Shown: one piece after another, positions 1 through 8,556 of the stretch
Layout of the letters: each line of letters starts with the position of its first letter
Position numbering within the stretch: the first letter of the stretch is position 1
Program-made: the position numbers and the translations under genes
The notes under the pieces: generated by a model
The model's database searches: none
Seen by the model: only the letters and a program-made list of their open reading frames with translations
What the model was told of the DNA's origin: nothing
DNA from: Candidatus Thorarchaeota archaeon SMTZ1-83
GTDB lineage: Archaea > Asgardarchaeota > Thorarchaeia > Thorarchaeales > Thorarchaeaceae
DNA: 19,549 bases
Assembly (NCBI GenBank): GCA_001563325.1
Contig: LRSK01000233.1
Location: 1 to 19,549, forward strand
Direction: 5' to 3'

Positions 1-65
1 TGGACGGCGGCAAAGATTCCTGTCAGGGCCCAGGGATATGCATTCGATCTGATGAACTCAGGCAT
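1..65 (-). CDS. N-terminal start of a leftward gene, probable membrane protein, truncated by the window edge
   Basis: Read leftward from an ATG at 65-63, the frame stays open to the window edge and gives 21 residues beginning MPEFIRSNAYPWALTG, then IFAAV. The stretch after the first eight residues is hydrophobic, as at the start of a membrane segment. A GGAGG Shine-Dalgarno-like sequence lies 8 nt before the ATG (complement of about 74-78), which is strong support for a real start. A possible TATA element (GTTTAC in the complement, about 97-102) sits farther upstream. The product cannot be identified from so few residues. This gene also constrains its divergent neighbour, whose longest frame would begin at 79, inside this gene's ribosome-binding region. 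Confidence 0.55.
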   Translation of the reverse strand, partial: MPEFIRSNAYPWALTGIFAAV

Positions 66-174
66 ATAGTCTTCCTCCATGCACTTAGTGTACTTCAGTA
101 AACTACATAGGCAGTTATGTACACCACATCTGCGTACAAAGCCGCTATTTGAAGATGTTGGAGAATGTTCTGAT

Positions 175-1500
175 TTGAGTGAAGAAGAGCAACTTTGGCC
201 ATACGTGCTATTCCTCCCTGAGAATCTTGAAAGAAGATTGAGCTTTATCAGGTCAGTACTGGCCTCCAGGATTGCACCCAGTGTGCTAGGCCGTTTTGAT
301 GAGAACGGACGAGTGTTCCAGCGAGATCTTGTCAGGCAGCTTAGCCATTCCAACAAGAGCATACTGGCATTCCTGAAGACGCTGAACGACTTTGGATTGG
401 CCAGGGCCCGTAGTGCTGTCAGAGGGGGAAAGCGCGTTGTGTTCCATGAGCTGACCAAGAACGGATGGGGATTGGCACGTTTCTTCTCGGAGGACTTACC
501 TTCGGACCTCGGGGATTTGACAGAGTATCTACTCGAGGACTATCTTACGAACCTTGTCGCATTGTACCGTGACCTTGGTCTTGATGAATCATCAATCTTC
601 GATATCTTCACTCGAGCGAGAGCCAAGGAGATATTGAAGGGGTCTGTTGAATATCAACACCCGGAGTACGCCCTTTTTGGTTCAGCGGCCTACTTCACAG
701 AGATAAGGTGTGGAACGCTTCCACCCCCGGACGGTGAGGTCGGATGCGATACCCCCATCAGATATGCTGGAGGTCCGACACTCAATCTGGCTCTCGCGCT
801 TGCAGATGAAGGCAAAGAAGTCGTTCTAGTTTCTGCTGTGGGAAATGACCAGGATGGTTGGAACGTGATTGCTTCCCTTGCATCTCGTAGGGTCGACACA
901 TCCCACTTTGTCGTTGAGGACGGTAAGCACACTAACGAAACAATCACGATTCAAGACGAAAAGAGTGCTCGAACGCTTGTGGGAATAGGAGATCTCTCAG
1001 CGCTCTCGATAACCTCGCCTTCTCAAGTCCCTTGGGATCAGATTCTAAGTGCAAAAGCTGTTTACCTCGGCGAGGTTTTTCTTGAGGTTGCAGTTTCTAT
1101 AGCCTCATACGCTAAGGCGAACAACATTCCAGTGGTATACAGGTGTTCTCCGCACTATTGGAAACTCGGCTTAAGTGAGCTTGAGCCTGTTCTTCGGCAG
1201 GTAGATGTCCTAGTGGTTTCTGCGAGAGAATGGAAGGACGCTCGTGAAGCAATTGGCCCGAGCCCGATTAAGGTTCTCCAGAGCCTGAGTGATGCATCTA
1301 TAGTGCTACAACACTCCAAGGATACATTCCGAGTCTATTTAGAGTCGAAAAGCAGGCCAACCGAATTCACATGCGATTCCAGTACCGACGACGTGACTCA
1401 GTGGTTCGTGGCTGGCCTTCTACAGGCCGTTGGCAAAGGCGACGATATGGTCAAGGCAGTTGAGAAGGGAGTGCTAGTTCAGAACTCGAAACTCTCCTAG
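175..1500 (+). CDS. Winged-helix DNA-binding domain fused to a PfkB/ribokinase-like domain, probably a sugar-sensing regulator
   Basis: Residues about 20-105 resemble a winged helix (a helical stretch, then QLSHSNKSILAFLKTL as a recognition-helix region and a basic wing with RGGKRVVF). From about residue 165 to the end is a ribokinase-fold domain. Its first family signature is well kept (YAGGPTLNLALALADEG, then SAVGNDQDG, from about nt 763). The second signature, normally DTTGAGDxFxAG with the catalytic Asp and the anion hole, reads DSSTDDVTQWFVAG (nt 1375-1416), so GAGD is absent. I infer a sugar- or nucleoside-binding regulator rather than an active kinase. The longest frame begins with ATG at 79, but that lies only 13 nt from the divergent start at 65 and its first 32 residues look non-coding. 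TTG at 175 has GGAG 11 nt upstream and is preferred. The stop overlaps the stop of the convergent DUF92 gene in a shared CTAG. Confidence 0.75.
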   Translation: MSEEEQLWPYVLFLPENLERRLSFIRSVLASRIAPSVLGRFDENGRVFQRDLVRQLSHSNKSILAFLKTLNDFGLARARSAVRGGKRVVFHELTKNGWGLARFFSEDLPSDLGDLTEYLLEDYLTNLVALYRDLGLDESSIFDIFTRARAKEILKGSVEYQHPEYALFGSAAYFTEIRCGTLPPPDGEVGCDTPIRYAGGPTLNLALALADEGKEVVLVSAVGNDQDGWNVIASLASRRVDTSHFVVEDGKHTNETITIQDEKSARTLVGIGDLSALSITSPSQVPWDQILSAKAVYLGEVFLEVAVSIASYAKANNIPVVYRCSPHYWKLGLSELEPVLRQVDVLVVSAREWKDAREAIGPSPIKVLQSLSDASIVLQHSKDTFRVYLESKSRPTEFTCDSSTDDVTQWFVAGLLQAVGKGDDMVKAVEKGVLVQNSKLS

Positions 1501-2414
1501 TTGCCGGAAGAAGCAAGCACCCAGAAGAAGAGCCCTCCAAGAATCCATACGAACAGTCCAGCTCCAAGCACTATGCCCAGGGTTGCTCCCACAGAGGATG
1601 ATCCGAGATTCACATGGATGTTCGAAAAGGCCTTGAAACCTCCAATGTACGTGGTTTCATAGCTACAGTGAAACTCCTTGTCAGTAATGCATCCGCAAAT
1701 CTCGCAGACGAACCTGTTCTGCAGAACTGCGCCGAAGAGGCTGTCTAGATTGCATCCAATGAATGCAGTAAGAACAGCAAGTGGTACAATGAAGATGAGT
1801 TGTGTCATATTGGAAACAGGTACAGATCCTGGAGCGAGGACGGCGAAGAGAAAAGCGATGAATCCAATTGCCAGCCCCGCAGCAACGGCAGCTGCCTCTC
1901 CCAGTAGGGAAACCGCGCCAATTGTGCCGGGGGGTACTTTTCTGCGTAGGTTCGTGATTAATCTTGGCTTAGACTTACTGAACACACCTATCTCCGACGC
2001 GAGGGTGTCGGCAGAGGTCGTCGCAGCGGCGCCTATGAAACCTCCAAACATCCAGAATGGGTCGATTCCAAAACTGGGTGAAATGTATATGCCAATTGAG
2101 AAGATCATAGGAATCAGGCCACTTGCGAGAACATTGCTAAAGGACCTCCTTCCTTTACCCTCCTGGGCCAATCCCCGCTCCGCCTTGGCCTTGTACTTGA
2201 ACTTGGTGGCGACTCCAGATGACAGAAAGAAGAAGAGGAGGATTGTGAAAGCCGGGGGGCCTCCTGTGTACCAGACAGTGAAACCCACGATGAACGCACT
2301 GATGAGTCCGGAGATATCCAAAAATCCGGCCTTGTACGCTAGTACACCAATGACTGTCATCACCAGTAGTCCAGAAACTACGGGGTGGGTCAACAGTTCC
2401 AGCACTCGGTCCAC
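1497..2414 (-). CDS. DUF92 / TMEM19-family integral membrane protein
   Basis: This 305-residue protein has about six or seven hydrophobic segments and the family's central signature, here GAAATTSADTLASEIGVFSK followed by KVPPGTIGAVSLLGEAAA. DUF92 (PF01940) includes eukaryotic TMEM19 and plant VTE6, reported as a phytyl-phosphate kinase. The archaeal role is not established, though a CTP- or lipid-phosphate-linked reaction in the membrane is a reasonable guess. An insertion between late membrane segments carries CEICGC and a nearby HCSY, possibly a small metal-binding loop. The start is GTG, because an in-frame TAG lies three codons upstream and no ATG is available in this frame. It is convergent with the winged-helix/PfkB gene, sharing its stop-codon bases. 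The 256-nt upstream gap holds no convincing gene. Confidence 0.8.
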   Translation of the reverse strand: MDRVLELLTHPVVSGLLVMTVIGVLAYKAGFLDISGLISAFIVGFTVWYTGGPPAFTILLFFFLSSGVATKFKYKAKAERGLAQEGKGRRSFSNVLASGLIPMIFSIGIYISPSFGIDPFWMFGGFIGAAATTSADTLASEIGVFSKSKPRLITNLRRKVPPGTIGAVSLLGEAAAVAAGLAIGFIAFLFAVLAPGSVPVSNMTQLIFIVPLAVLTAFIGCNLDSLFGAVLQNRFVCEICGCITDKEFHCSYETTYIGGFKAFSNIHVNLGSSSVGATLGIVLGAGLFVWILGGLFFWVLASSGN

Positions 2415-2670
2415 TTCCAGCTATCTTCATCCTTTTCCTAAAGGTTGACTCCACTCTTCGCAACAGCGCCATCTATTCTACGTTCATATACCACTTGGCG
2501 CTCAGTAAATTCAATTATCAAATTTCGCCTTTCTGGACCCTATTATACCTTTGCAAACTGCTCAGTCAATTGTCGAACTGAACTTCGCCTTCTTCCTACA
2601 ATACTTCTACAGTCTTAGAAGAGTTAGACGGCGGTGTGATGTAATAATGCGCATTCTGACACCGGCCTGG

Positions 2671-5600
2671 CTAGTAGACTGTGAACTGTTTTCTGTCCTG
2701 TTTCACAGCTCGATCTGGAAGAGTCTTCTCTCCTTGGAGAATCAGTGCCTCCACATAGTAGCCAGAGACTACATCGACGGCTGGAGTTATCCATCTGATT
2801 TTGAGATCATTGGTTTTTGCGCTTGAGTCGGGAAAGGGGAGCTGAAACTGTTTAGTCACTTCTCTTCTTGACATTACTCTCACAAGGACTGATAGGTCCC
2901 TCATACCCTCTCTTGGGCTGGTTATGTGGACTGTAATCTCGACAGGCGTGAGTCTGGAAACGAGGCCAGGAATATCTTCACCCGTTTCTCTCTGAATTGA
3001 GAAGTCGACAGAGAACAACGGACTCTCTATTGCCTTGACCCTGAGCCGTTCCTTCTTCTCAGAAGTCAGATCAGCATGCCTCACTATTGCTCTGAGATGT
3101 GCTGTACTCATCTCCGCCCCTAGTGGCACTCGGAATGGAACTGGGAACATCTTGGATTCTTCTGGTTTCAGTCTTACTTGTCTTGTCAGGAGGGTTTCTG
3201 GTCCTCCTATTGACTGAAGCTCTGCAGTGAGCTCGTAGTCGAGCGTCTTGCCTGTTGTGTTAGTAATCTGAACTGTGGGGTTGATATCCTGGTCGGGAAC
3301 AACGAAGGTGGGAACGCCTGCAAAAGCAATCTTCGCAATCTCCGCCTCTGGTCCCCGCGCAAGGGCAATCTCTGCTGATCTCTGGTCCAAGAGTGTCCCG
3401 TTGTATGAAAGCTTTGCGACCAGGGTTACACTAGATGGGTCCTTCATGTTTGTTGGCTTCGGAATGATGATGGACTCATAGGCAAGAGAGAGATTCCTGC
3501 CTTGTTTTACTGACTGGGTAACCATAACCTGCTCCTCCCCGTCGGGAAATACCAGACTCATGGTCAGTGTTCCGGGGTCTCCATACTCGGTGTTCCTCCT
3601 GACTCTAAGCCACCCTGAGATTCTCCCCCCTATATGGGATGAGTCCGGAGACCGTAGCGAGTCTATGTTCAGCATCACACCAAGTTGGTCTATTTGAAAT
3701 CGGCTCGACTCCACCGATGTGATTCTATCGTTCCGCTCTACAATTGAAGCCCTAATCAGCCCTGACCTGTTCTCTAGGTCTACATCTAGCTGTGGGACAC
3801 GCCAAGTAAACGTCGCTGACTTGTCCAATACTTCAGAGATTCCAATCTTTGAGATTTCGCGAGTTCTGCCAGAATCAGCCAAGAACTCGACTACTAGTTC
3901 TGCGGCATCACCGAATTCCCTCCCTTGGGAGAAGAGCTCGACCTCACCCATGATCAGATCCCCGGGATTGTACACTGTCCGCAAGTCCGCATCAAGAACT
4001 AGCTGCGGCTCTTTCCTAACAAATCCAACATAGAAGGGCTTGGAAATCGCCCTCGCCATCTCGTTTCCCTGTTCATCCTCAAGTCCAATTCTGAGTGCGC
4101 ACCTTTCGACGCCTTGAGAGGCAGCCGTAGGAACGATAAGCATGGGGAGGTTGGAGTTGTCGAACAATACGGTTTCTCCACCCTCGATTGTCAGTGACTC
4201 CTCAGTGTCCGCAAGAACTGACTCCTTCGAGAGGGAAACGACAGCTACACTGCAGTTGACCACTTTTGTCTCTGGATAGTTGGTTTCAATGGTGCCGCTG
4301 AATAGAACAGGTGTCTGACCGTCTGCGAACTGGGTCGTGATCCCGGGTTTGACTTCGACTCTCATCCAATACGTGTTGATCGTGCTGGCTATGGTTACCT
4401 GCTTACCACCAAGTCCAATTGCCACGATGATGTTGTAAGCGGTGACGTCCTTTCTGGTCTGGAACACGATTCTCTCGACATGTATCTGTCCTTGGTCGAT
4501 TCTAGAAATCGACACAATGCTCTGTTCAGACACATTCCTGTCGGTGTCCTCTATGGTACAGTTCACAGTCAGATTGTCCAGAGATCGGGGGCCCGTGTTT
4601 CTGAGTGTCAGAACGAACTCTGCCTCCTGTCCAGCAAAGACTCGATCCACAATCGGAACGATCTCCGGTTCCAAACCCTTCCACCAGCATAGCCATGTGG
4701 GCAGTTGGGGAGTTCCTTCCAACGGATCAAAAAGCCAATTCGTGCAGCACTCCCGTGTGATATCTGCAAGACTCTTCATGAGGGCTACCATGTTCATTCC
4801 GGATTTCGCGTAAACATCTAGTTGGAGATCCGCTCCAGTCGTTCTTGGTCGTGAGAGCTCGCTTCCAAAGACAGACACTAGAATCGGCTGGATGAAGGGG
4901 TTATCGACAATGTCAAGTTCCTCCAGTTCGTTTCTGATCAGGTAGAACATAGAGGCTACAGCATCACCCAAGAAGCGGTTGCGGCGTTTCTTGTCAACGG
5001 TGCCATCATCCTTAATCGTGTGGTTGTATATCTGCGCGAACTCGGAACCCGTTTCCTTCATCGGGCGAAATGGTCCCCACAGACCAGCTGAAATTGCGGA
5101 TGACCTGTTCGCGGCAAGGACCTTCGCGCCCGGATCTGGTATCTCTCCACCAGCCTCAACAATCCTCTTGGCTTTCAGGGCCAAGGCCTGGAGTATCAAC
5201 GCTATCCCTACTCTCCTGGGAACAGATAGCTGTGTATCTATCACTCTAAGCTCGATTGTACCGTAATCGGTGAAGGGGTACAAGTCCACCATTCTCGCTA
5301 TTCCACGATTTACGTGTCTGGCAAACCCCTCTTTGTCAGAACTCTTGAGGTAGGGGATAAACTCAAACTCGTTTGACGGCCCTAGCTGTGTCGTATTCTT
5401 CACTAGCCTGATTGACCTCTTGCATCTCGGAGCTCTAGTGATGTCATCCTCATCAACCGAAACCTCATCTGTCGGCTTCTTGTTTTCAAACGGGGAATTG
5501 ACCGAGATAGCAATTAGATGTGGGATGAAGTTCCTGACCATATTGTATACTGCAATCTTCAATTCCTCGCGAACGCCGGGGCTCAATATATGGTGATGTT

Positions 5601-6105
5601 CACCGAATGATAGGTTCCTCAGATACTCCTGAGTTGGATTGAGGCCAGTGGAGATGAGTATCGCCCGGGCGTCTTTCGGAAGAGCGTCGTATGAGATTGC
5701 AACCAGGGTCTGGGTCCACCAGGCAAGCTCTTCGATTGTTATACAGGGTGGTGTTGCAACTTCGAGAATCCAGGTGAGGCTGGTCACATTTGGATCGTGA
5801 CCGATGAGAGTATACTCCCCCGTCCTCCCGTCAGGACCTTCATAGCTCGCAACAATCCTAGAGCCTCTCTCACCCTCTTCCGTCTGAGTCGACTGCTTGT
5901 ACTTCTTCTTGACCGAATCTACTCTCGATGCTCGAATCTTGTTGTCCAGGTATACCTTTGCGTTTGATACAAGCTTGTCAAAGATGTCAAGGATCTCCTC
6001 TCCTCTTATCCAAGAGCCATCCTTCTTGATGACTTGGAGTTCCACTTCAATTCCGTGCGCAAAGGGGAGTGGAGTTTCGTCCTCATTAGTTGTCTTTGCA
6101 CTCAT
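2671..6105 (-). CDS. GCS2-type carboxylate-amine ligase domain fused to about six beta-sandwich (Ig/CARDB-like) units
   Basis: Residues about 15-420 match the glutamate-cysteine ligase family 2 (YbdK-like) fold: HGIEVELQV near residue 17, EVATPPC, the histidine motif FGEHHHILSPG followed by LIAISVNSPFENKKP, and GTIELRVIDTQLSVPRRVG. Family members join an amino acid to a carboxylate using ATP; the substrate here is unknown. From about residue 480 to the end (1144) the sequence changes to beta-rich segments of roughly 110 residues with valine/proline/asparagine-rich strands, for example AGQEAEFVLTLRNTG and PDQDINPTVQITNTTG. I count about six. No signal peptide or membrane helix is visible, so the protein appears cytosolic. 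The frame extends upstream to ATG at 6156, but that would overlap the 223-residue gene by 41 nt. ATG at 6105-6103 has AGGTG 8 nt upstream and lies 10 nt after that gene's stop, so it is preferred. The two genes probably form one operon. Confidence 0.7.
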   Translation of the reverse strand: MSAKTTNEDETPLPFAHGIEVELQVIKKDGSWIRGEEILDIFDKLVSNAKVYLDNKIRASRVDSVKKKYKQSTQTEEGERGSRIVASYEGPDGRTGEYTLIGHDPNVTSLTWILEVATPPCITIEELAWWTQTLVAISYDALPKDARAILISTGLNPTQEYLRNLSFGEHHHILSPGVREELKIAVYNMVRNFIPHLIAISVNSPFENKKPTDEVSVDEDDITRAPRCKRSIRLVKNTTQLGPSNEFEFIPYLKSSDKEGFARHVNRGIARMVDLYPFTDYGTIELRVIDTQLSVPRRVGIALILQALALKAKRIVEAGGEIPDPGAKVLAANRSSAISAGLWGPFRPMKETGSEFAQIYNHTIKDDGTVDKKRRNRFLGDAVASMFYLIRNELEELDIVDNPFIQPILVSVFGSELSRPRTTGADLQLDVYAKSGMNMVALMKSLADITRECCTNWLFDPLEGTPQLPTWLCWWKGLEPEIVPIVDRVFAGQEAEFVLTLRNTGPRSLDNLTVNCTIEDTDRNVSEQSIVSISRIDQGQIHVERIVFQTRKDVTAYNIIVAIGLGGKQVTIASTINTYWMRVEVKPGITTQFADGQTPVLFSGTIETNYPETKVVNCSVAVVSLSKESVLADTEESLTIEGGETVLFDNSNLPMLIVPTAASQGVERCALRIGLEDEQGNEMARAISKPFYVGFVRKEPQLVLDADLRTVYNPGDLIMGEVELFSQGREFGDAAELVVEFLADSGRTREISKIGISEVLDKSATFTWRVPQLDVDLENRSGLIRASIVERNDRITSVESSRFQIDQLGVMLNIDSLRSPDSSHIGGRISGWLRVRRNTEYGDPGTLTMSLVFPDGEEQVMVTQSVKQGRNLSLAYESIIIPKPTNMKDPSSVTLVAKLSYNGTLLDQRSAEIALARGPEAEIAKIAFAGVPTFVVPDQDINPTVQITNTTGKTLDYELTAELQSIGGPETLLTRQVRLKPEESKMFPVPFRVPLGAEMSTAHLRAIVRHADLTSEKKERLRVKAIESPLFSVDFSIQRETGEDIPGLVSRLTPVEITVHITSPREGMRDLSVLVRVMSRREVTKQFQLPFPDSSAKTNDLKIRWITPAVDVVSGYYVEALILQGEKTLPDRAVKQDRKQFTVY

Positions 6106-6115
6106 CTGGCAGCAC

Positions 6116-6787
6116 CTAGAAGGATGCGAGCTTCTCAAGCAATCTTGACATAACACCGCGGTCTGTAGCAGCTCGTCGTGACAGAGTGAGTTGTGCTATG
6201 AGTACATCACGAAACTGTCCAAATACGCGGAGGAGTTCGTGTGCAAGAAGTCCGCCCCCGTATTCTCCATCGTCAAACGCGACGGTGATTCCTGTCTTCT
6301 TCAGCATCTTCGTGAAGTTAGTGAGCTGTTGAGCTGACCCAGTTAGGTATCTCTTTCCTATCACTCCTGTTTTGCTCTGTTCAAGCGGTTCGAACATGTT
6401 GGCCCATCTGAGCACAATCATGAACCTTGGCTTCACCACGCGCTCTCGCCTGTTCTCCATTTCCCACTCGAGCAATCTGATTGTTCGTTCGGCCGATTCC
6501 ATTGACTCCCCAGGGTCGGCGGCCTTGATGAGTGACGGAGTCTTGGTTGAAGATGCTGACAGGTCCTCTATCATACCACTCATGGAATCTCCTGGAGTCA
6601 ACGCAGTTGGGAGAAGAATGAATCCATTCGGAGTCCCCTGTACGCACACCTCGCCATCTTCAATATCCTCTCTCTTCATATCTCTCTCAAGAGATTCCAG
6701 GGCTGTTCGGAGTCCTGATACCCTCTGAACGAGGTCCTTCAGGACGTCCTTTGCCTTTTCAAGGTCTTCAGAGAGATCTGATTTCAA
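6116..6787 (-). CDS. Uncharacterised 223-residue protein with coiled-coil N terminus, operon partner of the GCS2 fusion gene
   Basis: I do not recognise this family. Residues 1-45 form a charged, leucine-repeat helix likely to be a coiled coil (DLEKAKDVLKDLVQRVSGL). Residues 45-110 are low in structure and rich in Ser, Gly and Pro. The second half, from about residue 115 (RFMIVLRWANMFEPLEQ) to the end, looks like an alpha/beta domain with a glycine-rich turn (DDGEYGGGLLAHELLRVF) and a helical C terminus. No catalytic motif, signal peptide or membrane segment was found. The start is a TTG at 6787-6785, since an in-frame TAG lies 12 nt upstream and the next Met is at residue 37. The gene ends 10 nt before the start of the GCS2/beta-sandwich gene on the same strand, which suggests co-translation and a shared role. 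Confidence 0.65.
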   Translation of the reverse strand: MKSDLSEDLEKAKDVLKDLVQRVSGLRTALESLERDMKREDIEDGEVCVQGTPNGFILLPTALTPGDSMSGMIEDLSASSTKTPSLIKAADPGESMESAERTIRLLEWEMENRRERVVKPRFMIVLRWANMFEPLEQSKTGVIGKRYLTGSAQQLTNFTKMLKKTGITVAFDDGEYGGGLLAHELLRVFGQFRDVLIAQLTLSRRAATDRGVMSRLLEKLASF

Positions 6788-6906
6788 TGGCGACTCACTC
6801 TACTGTAGGAGAAATTGGCGTACCCTTTCCCAAGTCTTAGATGGAGCCACGACTGTTATTATCTTTGCTAGGATTCGCTTTCTGTTTCGAGGACAAGAAT
6901 CGAATG

Positions 6907-7929
6907 TCAGGTCTCATTCTCCAGTTTCTTCTTCAACTCTGTGATTCTCTCAACCTGTATTGAGTCTACTCCCAGAATCTCGGCCAACTCTACTGACATG
7001 GAATCAAGGAAGTGAGTATAGCCAAGACACTCGTGTATTCGCGACGGGAGTTCTAGGTCCAGATTCACAGGGCTGCAACCATTTGCCAAGAAGATATCAA
7101 TTGTCGCCTCGATCCGAGCCTGAGTTCTGTTGTCTTCTTCTTTGCTGCGGAGGAAGATGGGCAGGAATGGAGTCTTCGCGCAGGAGGCCGTGCCCTCAAT
7201 CTCATTGTGACTCGCTTCCGGCAATTCTGAGCTGAACGCCATTTTCTTCGCGTTTTCATTCATCTGACACCGTGCCCGGTATGCAACAGGTATGAGATGT
7301 TTCCAGCCAATGAAGAGAGGAACTGCATCCTTGGCCATCTTGGCAAGGTCTGAAGGCGTAGTCGGCATCCCGGACCACAAAGAGGAAACGTCTTCAATAT
7401 CGGCCGAAACAGTGTCTAGATCCGTGGTTTCCAAACCCGCGAGCGTTTCAAGAATGGGTAGTAGTCCTGACAGTATCATAGGCAGCGCAGCTCGGGGCTG
7501 AAAACCTGGCGATAGATTGTGAACCGGAGTGCCACCGGCTTCCTCCTTCAAAGCGCCTCCTGCAGTGAAGGCGATAGTGCTGCTCCCTCGTACCAGTGCT
7601 TCCCTGAAGGCGGATAGGGTTTCTTCCGTGTTGCCTGAGTAGCTGACAGCGATTGTAACCCAGCTTTCGTTGATGAACTTGGGCAAAGTGTAGTCGCGGA
7701 CGCTTAGAATCGGGGTGGTCGTTTCGTCATGAAGATATGCCTTGCATATCTCGCCTGCGATTGCACTTCCGCCCATTCCTAGCAGCAGTATGCCGTCTAT
7801 CCCCCTTTCATGCATTCGAACTGCTTCCTGCACTAGGTTGTCATTCGGTCTAGACGATTTCAGAAGTTGTGGAAATCCCGCGACCATTGACCTCATGCTT
7901 GAGGTATCAATACTCTCTGACCAACTCAA
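6907..7929 (-). CDS. Bifunctional phosphoglucose/phosphomannose isomerase (SIS-domain)
   Basis: This cytosolic enzyme of the archaeal/crenarchaeal PGI/PMI type interconverts glucose 6-phosphate or mannose 6-phosphate with fructose 6-phosphate. The first SIS domain shows GMGGSAIAGEI near residue 51 and the phosphate-binding SYSGNTEETLSAF near residue 95. The second half has NENAKKMAFSSELPEASHNEIEG, in which a Glu (NENAK) and a His (ASHNE) lie 16 residues apart, as the catalytic pair does in characterised members. Length (340) is typical or slightly above. The start is a TTG at 7929-7927. The conserved N-terminal helix (SIDTSSMRSMVAGFP) lies just downstream, so the later ATGs at residues 12 and 15 would cut it. 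A TATA-like element is seen at 7964-7970. The gene is divergent from the broken gene beginning at 8077. Confidence 0.9.
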   Translation of the reverse strand: MSWSESIDTSSMRSMVAGFPQLLKSSRPNDNLVQEAVRMHERGIDGILLLGMGGSAIAGEICKAYLHDETTTPILSVRDYTLPKFINESWVTIAVSYSGNTEETLSAFREALVRGSSTIAFTAGGALKEEAGGTPVHNLSPGFQPRAALPMILSGLLPILETLAGLETTDLDTVSADIEDVSSLWSGMPTTPSDLAKMAKDAVPLFIGWKHLIPVAYRARCQMNENAKKMAFSSELPEASHNEIEGTASCAKTPFLPIFLRSKEEDNRTQARIEATIDIFLANGCSPVNLDLELPSRIHECLGYTHFLDSMSVELAEILGVDSIQVERITELKKKLENET

Positions 7930-7963
7930 CCTAGTGTCCCGCAGAAGATGTCACATTGATGGT

Positions 7964-7970
7964 CTTAAAT
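7964..7970 (-). promoter_or_regulatory. TATA-like box for the PGI/PMI gene
   Basis: The complement reads ATTTAAG. With usual archaeal spacing of about 27 nt, transcription would begin near 7940, leaving a leader of about 11 nt before the TTG start. The assignment rests on position and AT content only. Confidence 0.35.
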
Positions 7971-8019
7971 CTGATTGGTCCAAAGAAGACGCCCCTCCCT
8001 GACTGGACACTAATACAGC

Positions 8020-8036
8020 GGTGCTAACTCCGCACC
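8020..8036. other. Short inverted repeat between divergent genes
   Basis: GGTGC (8020-8024) and GCACC (8032-8036) form a perfect 5-bp inverted repeat around a 7-nt spacer. It lies between the leftward PGI/PMI promoter region and the rightward broken gene, and could be a regulator-binding site. The arms are short enough to arise by chance. Confidence 0.25.
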
Positions 8037-8076
8037 TAATGCATGGCAAAGAGGAATCTGTGTAAGGTGTCATAGC

Positions 8077-8513
8077 ATGGGACTGATGAGGATAGCGGCC
8101 ACTGAGCGAATCATCCCGGCAGGGATGAAGGTGTCTGAATCGCGAAACACGGTCATTCGGCTCAACGGAGGCCAGGAGAGTCATTGAAGAACGACTTGGA
8201 GCCGAAGGTCTGGGGTTCATGTCCGAGATATTCCGAAGTCTTGGGCAAGAGGATGCTCAAGCAGTAAGAGAGAGGCAATCGCTAGGAGACTCATTGAGGG
8301 ATTCTGTGGCTTCTTGGACGGTCATAGGCAACATACTGGGAGCGAAGATGCATGTCCGTTGGGTCTCTGATACAAAAGCAGAGGCTGACCATTCATTGCC
8401 ACGTAGGCGCTGTAGCAGAAGGCATCTGCAAAGGAGTCAAGATGGCGGTCGTACGACCAGCCGACAATGAAGCTGAGTGCATCAAAGCGCTTGTCTTCTC
8501 AGCAGATGATTAA
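8077..8513 (+). pseudogene. Small protein gene apparently broken by two frameshifts
   Basis: Three adjoining frames together read like one protein of about 145 residues. Part A runs from ATG 8077 (AGGTG 8 nt upstream) as MGLMRIAATERIIPAG to about VIRLNG, then stops at 8185-8187. Part B, one base on, continues as ARRVIEERLGAEGLG to about TKAEADHS, then degenerates into an arginine-rich tail ending at 8470. Part C, one base further, gives CHVGAVAEGICKG and NEAECIKALVF, ending at TAA 8511-8513. Both changes are in the same direction, as if one extra base were present near 8170-8175 and another near 8390-8397. The helical middle and the Cys-containing C terminus loosely recall small V4R-like ligand or metal-binding domains, but I cannot assign a family. 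It may be a decayed gene or carry sequencing errors. Confidence 0.5.
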
Positions 8514-8556
8514 GCTTAAGAGGGCTTCATTGTGCCAGTCCGATGGCGATCAGACA

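Noticed and set aside
1..69. A plus-strand open frame ending in TAG at 67-69 that could be the tail of a rightward gene
   Set aside because: The opposite strand has an ATG with a strong GGAGG site and a hydrophobic N terminus at the same place, so a leftward gene explains the segment better.
1678..2448. A 256-codon plus-strand frame opposite the DUF92 gene
   Set aside because: It is antisense to a clear membrane-protein family, has no ribosome site, and its composition (Pro, Ser and Met rich) is that of a shadow frame.
2551..2826. A 91-codon plus-strand frame in the gap after the GCS2 fusion gene
   Set aside because: It overlaps the 3' end of the large gene, has no ribosome site or family features, and reads like chance.
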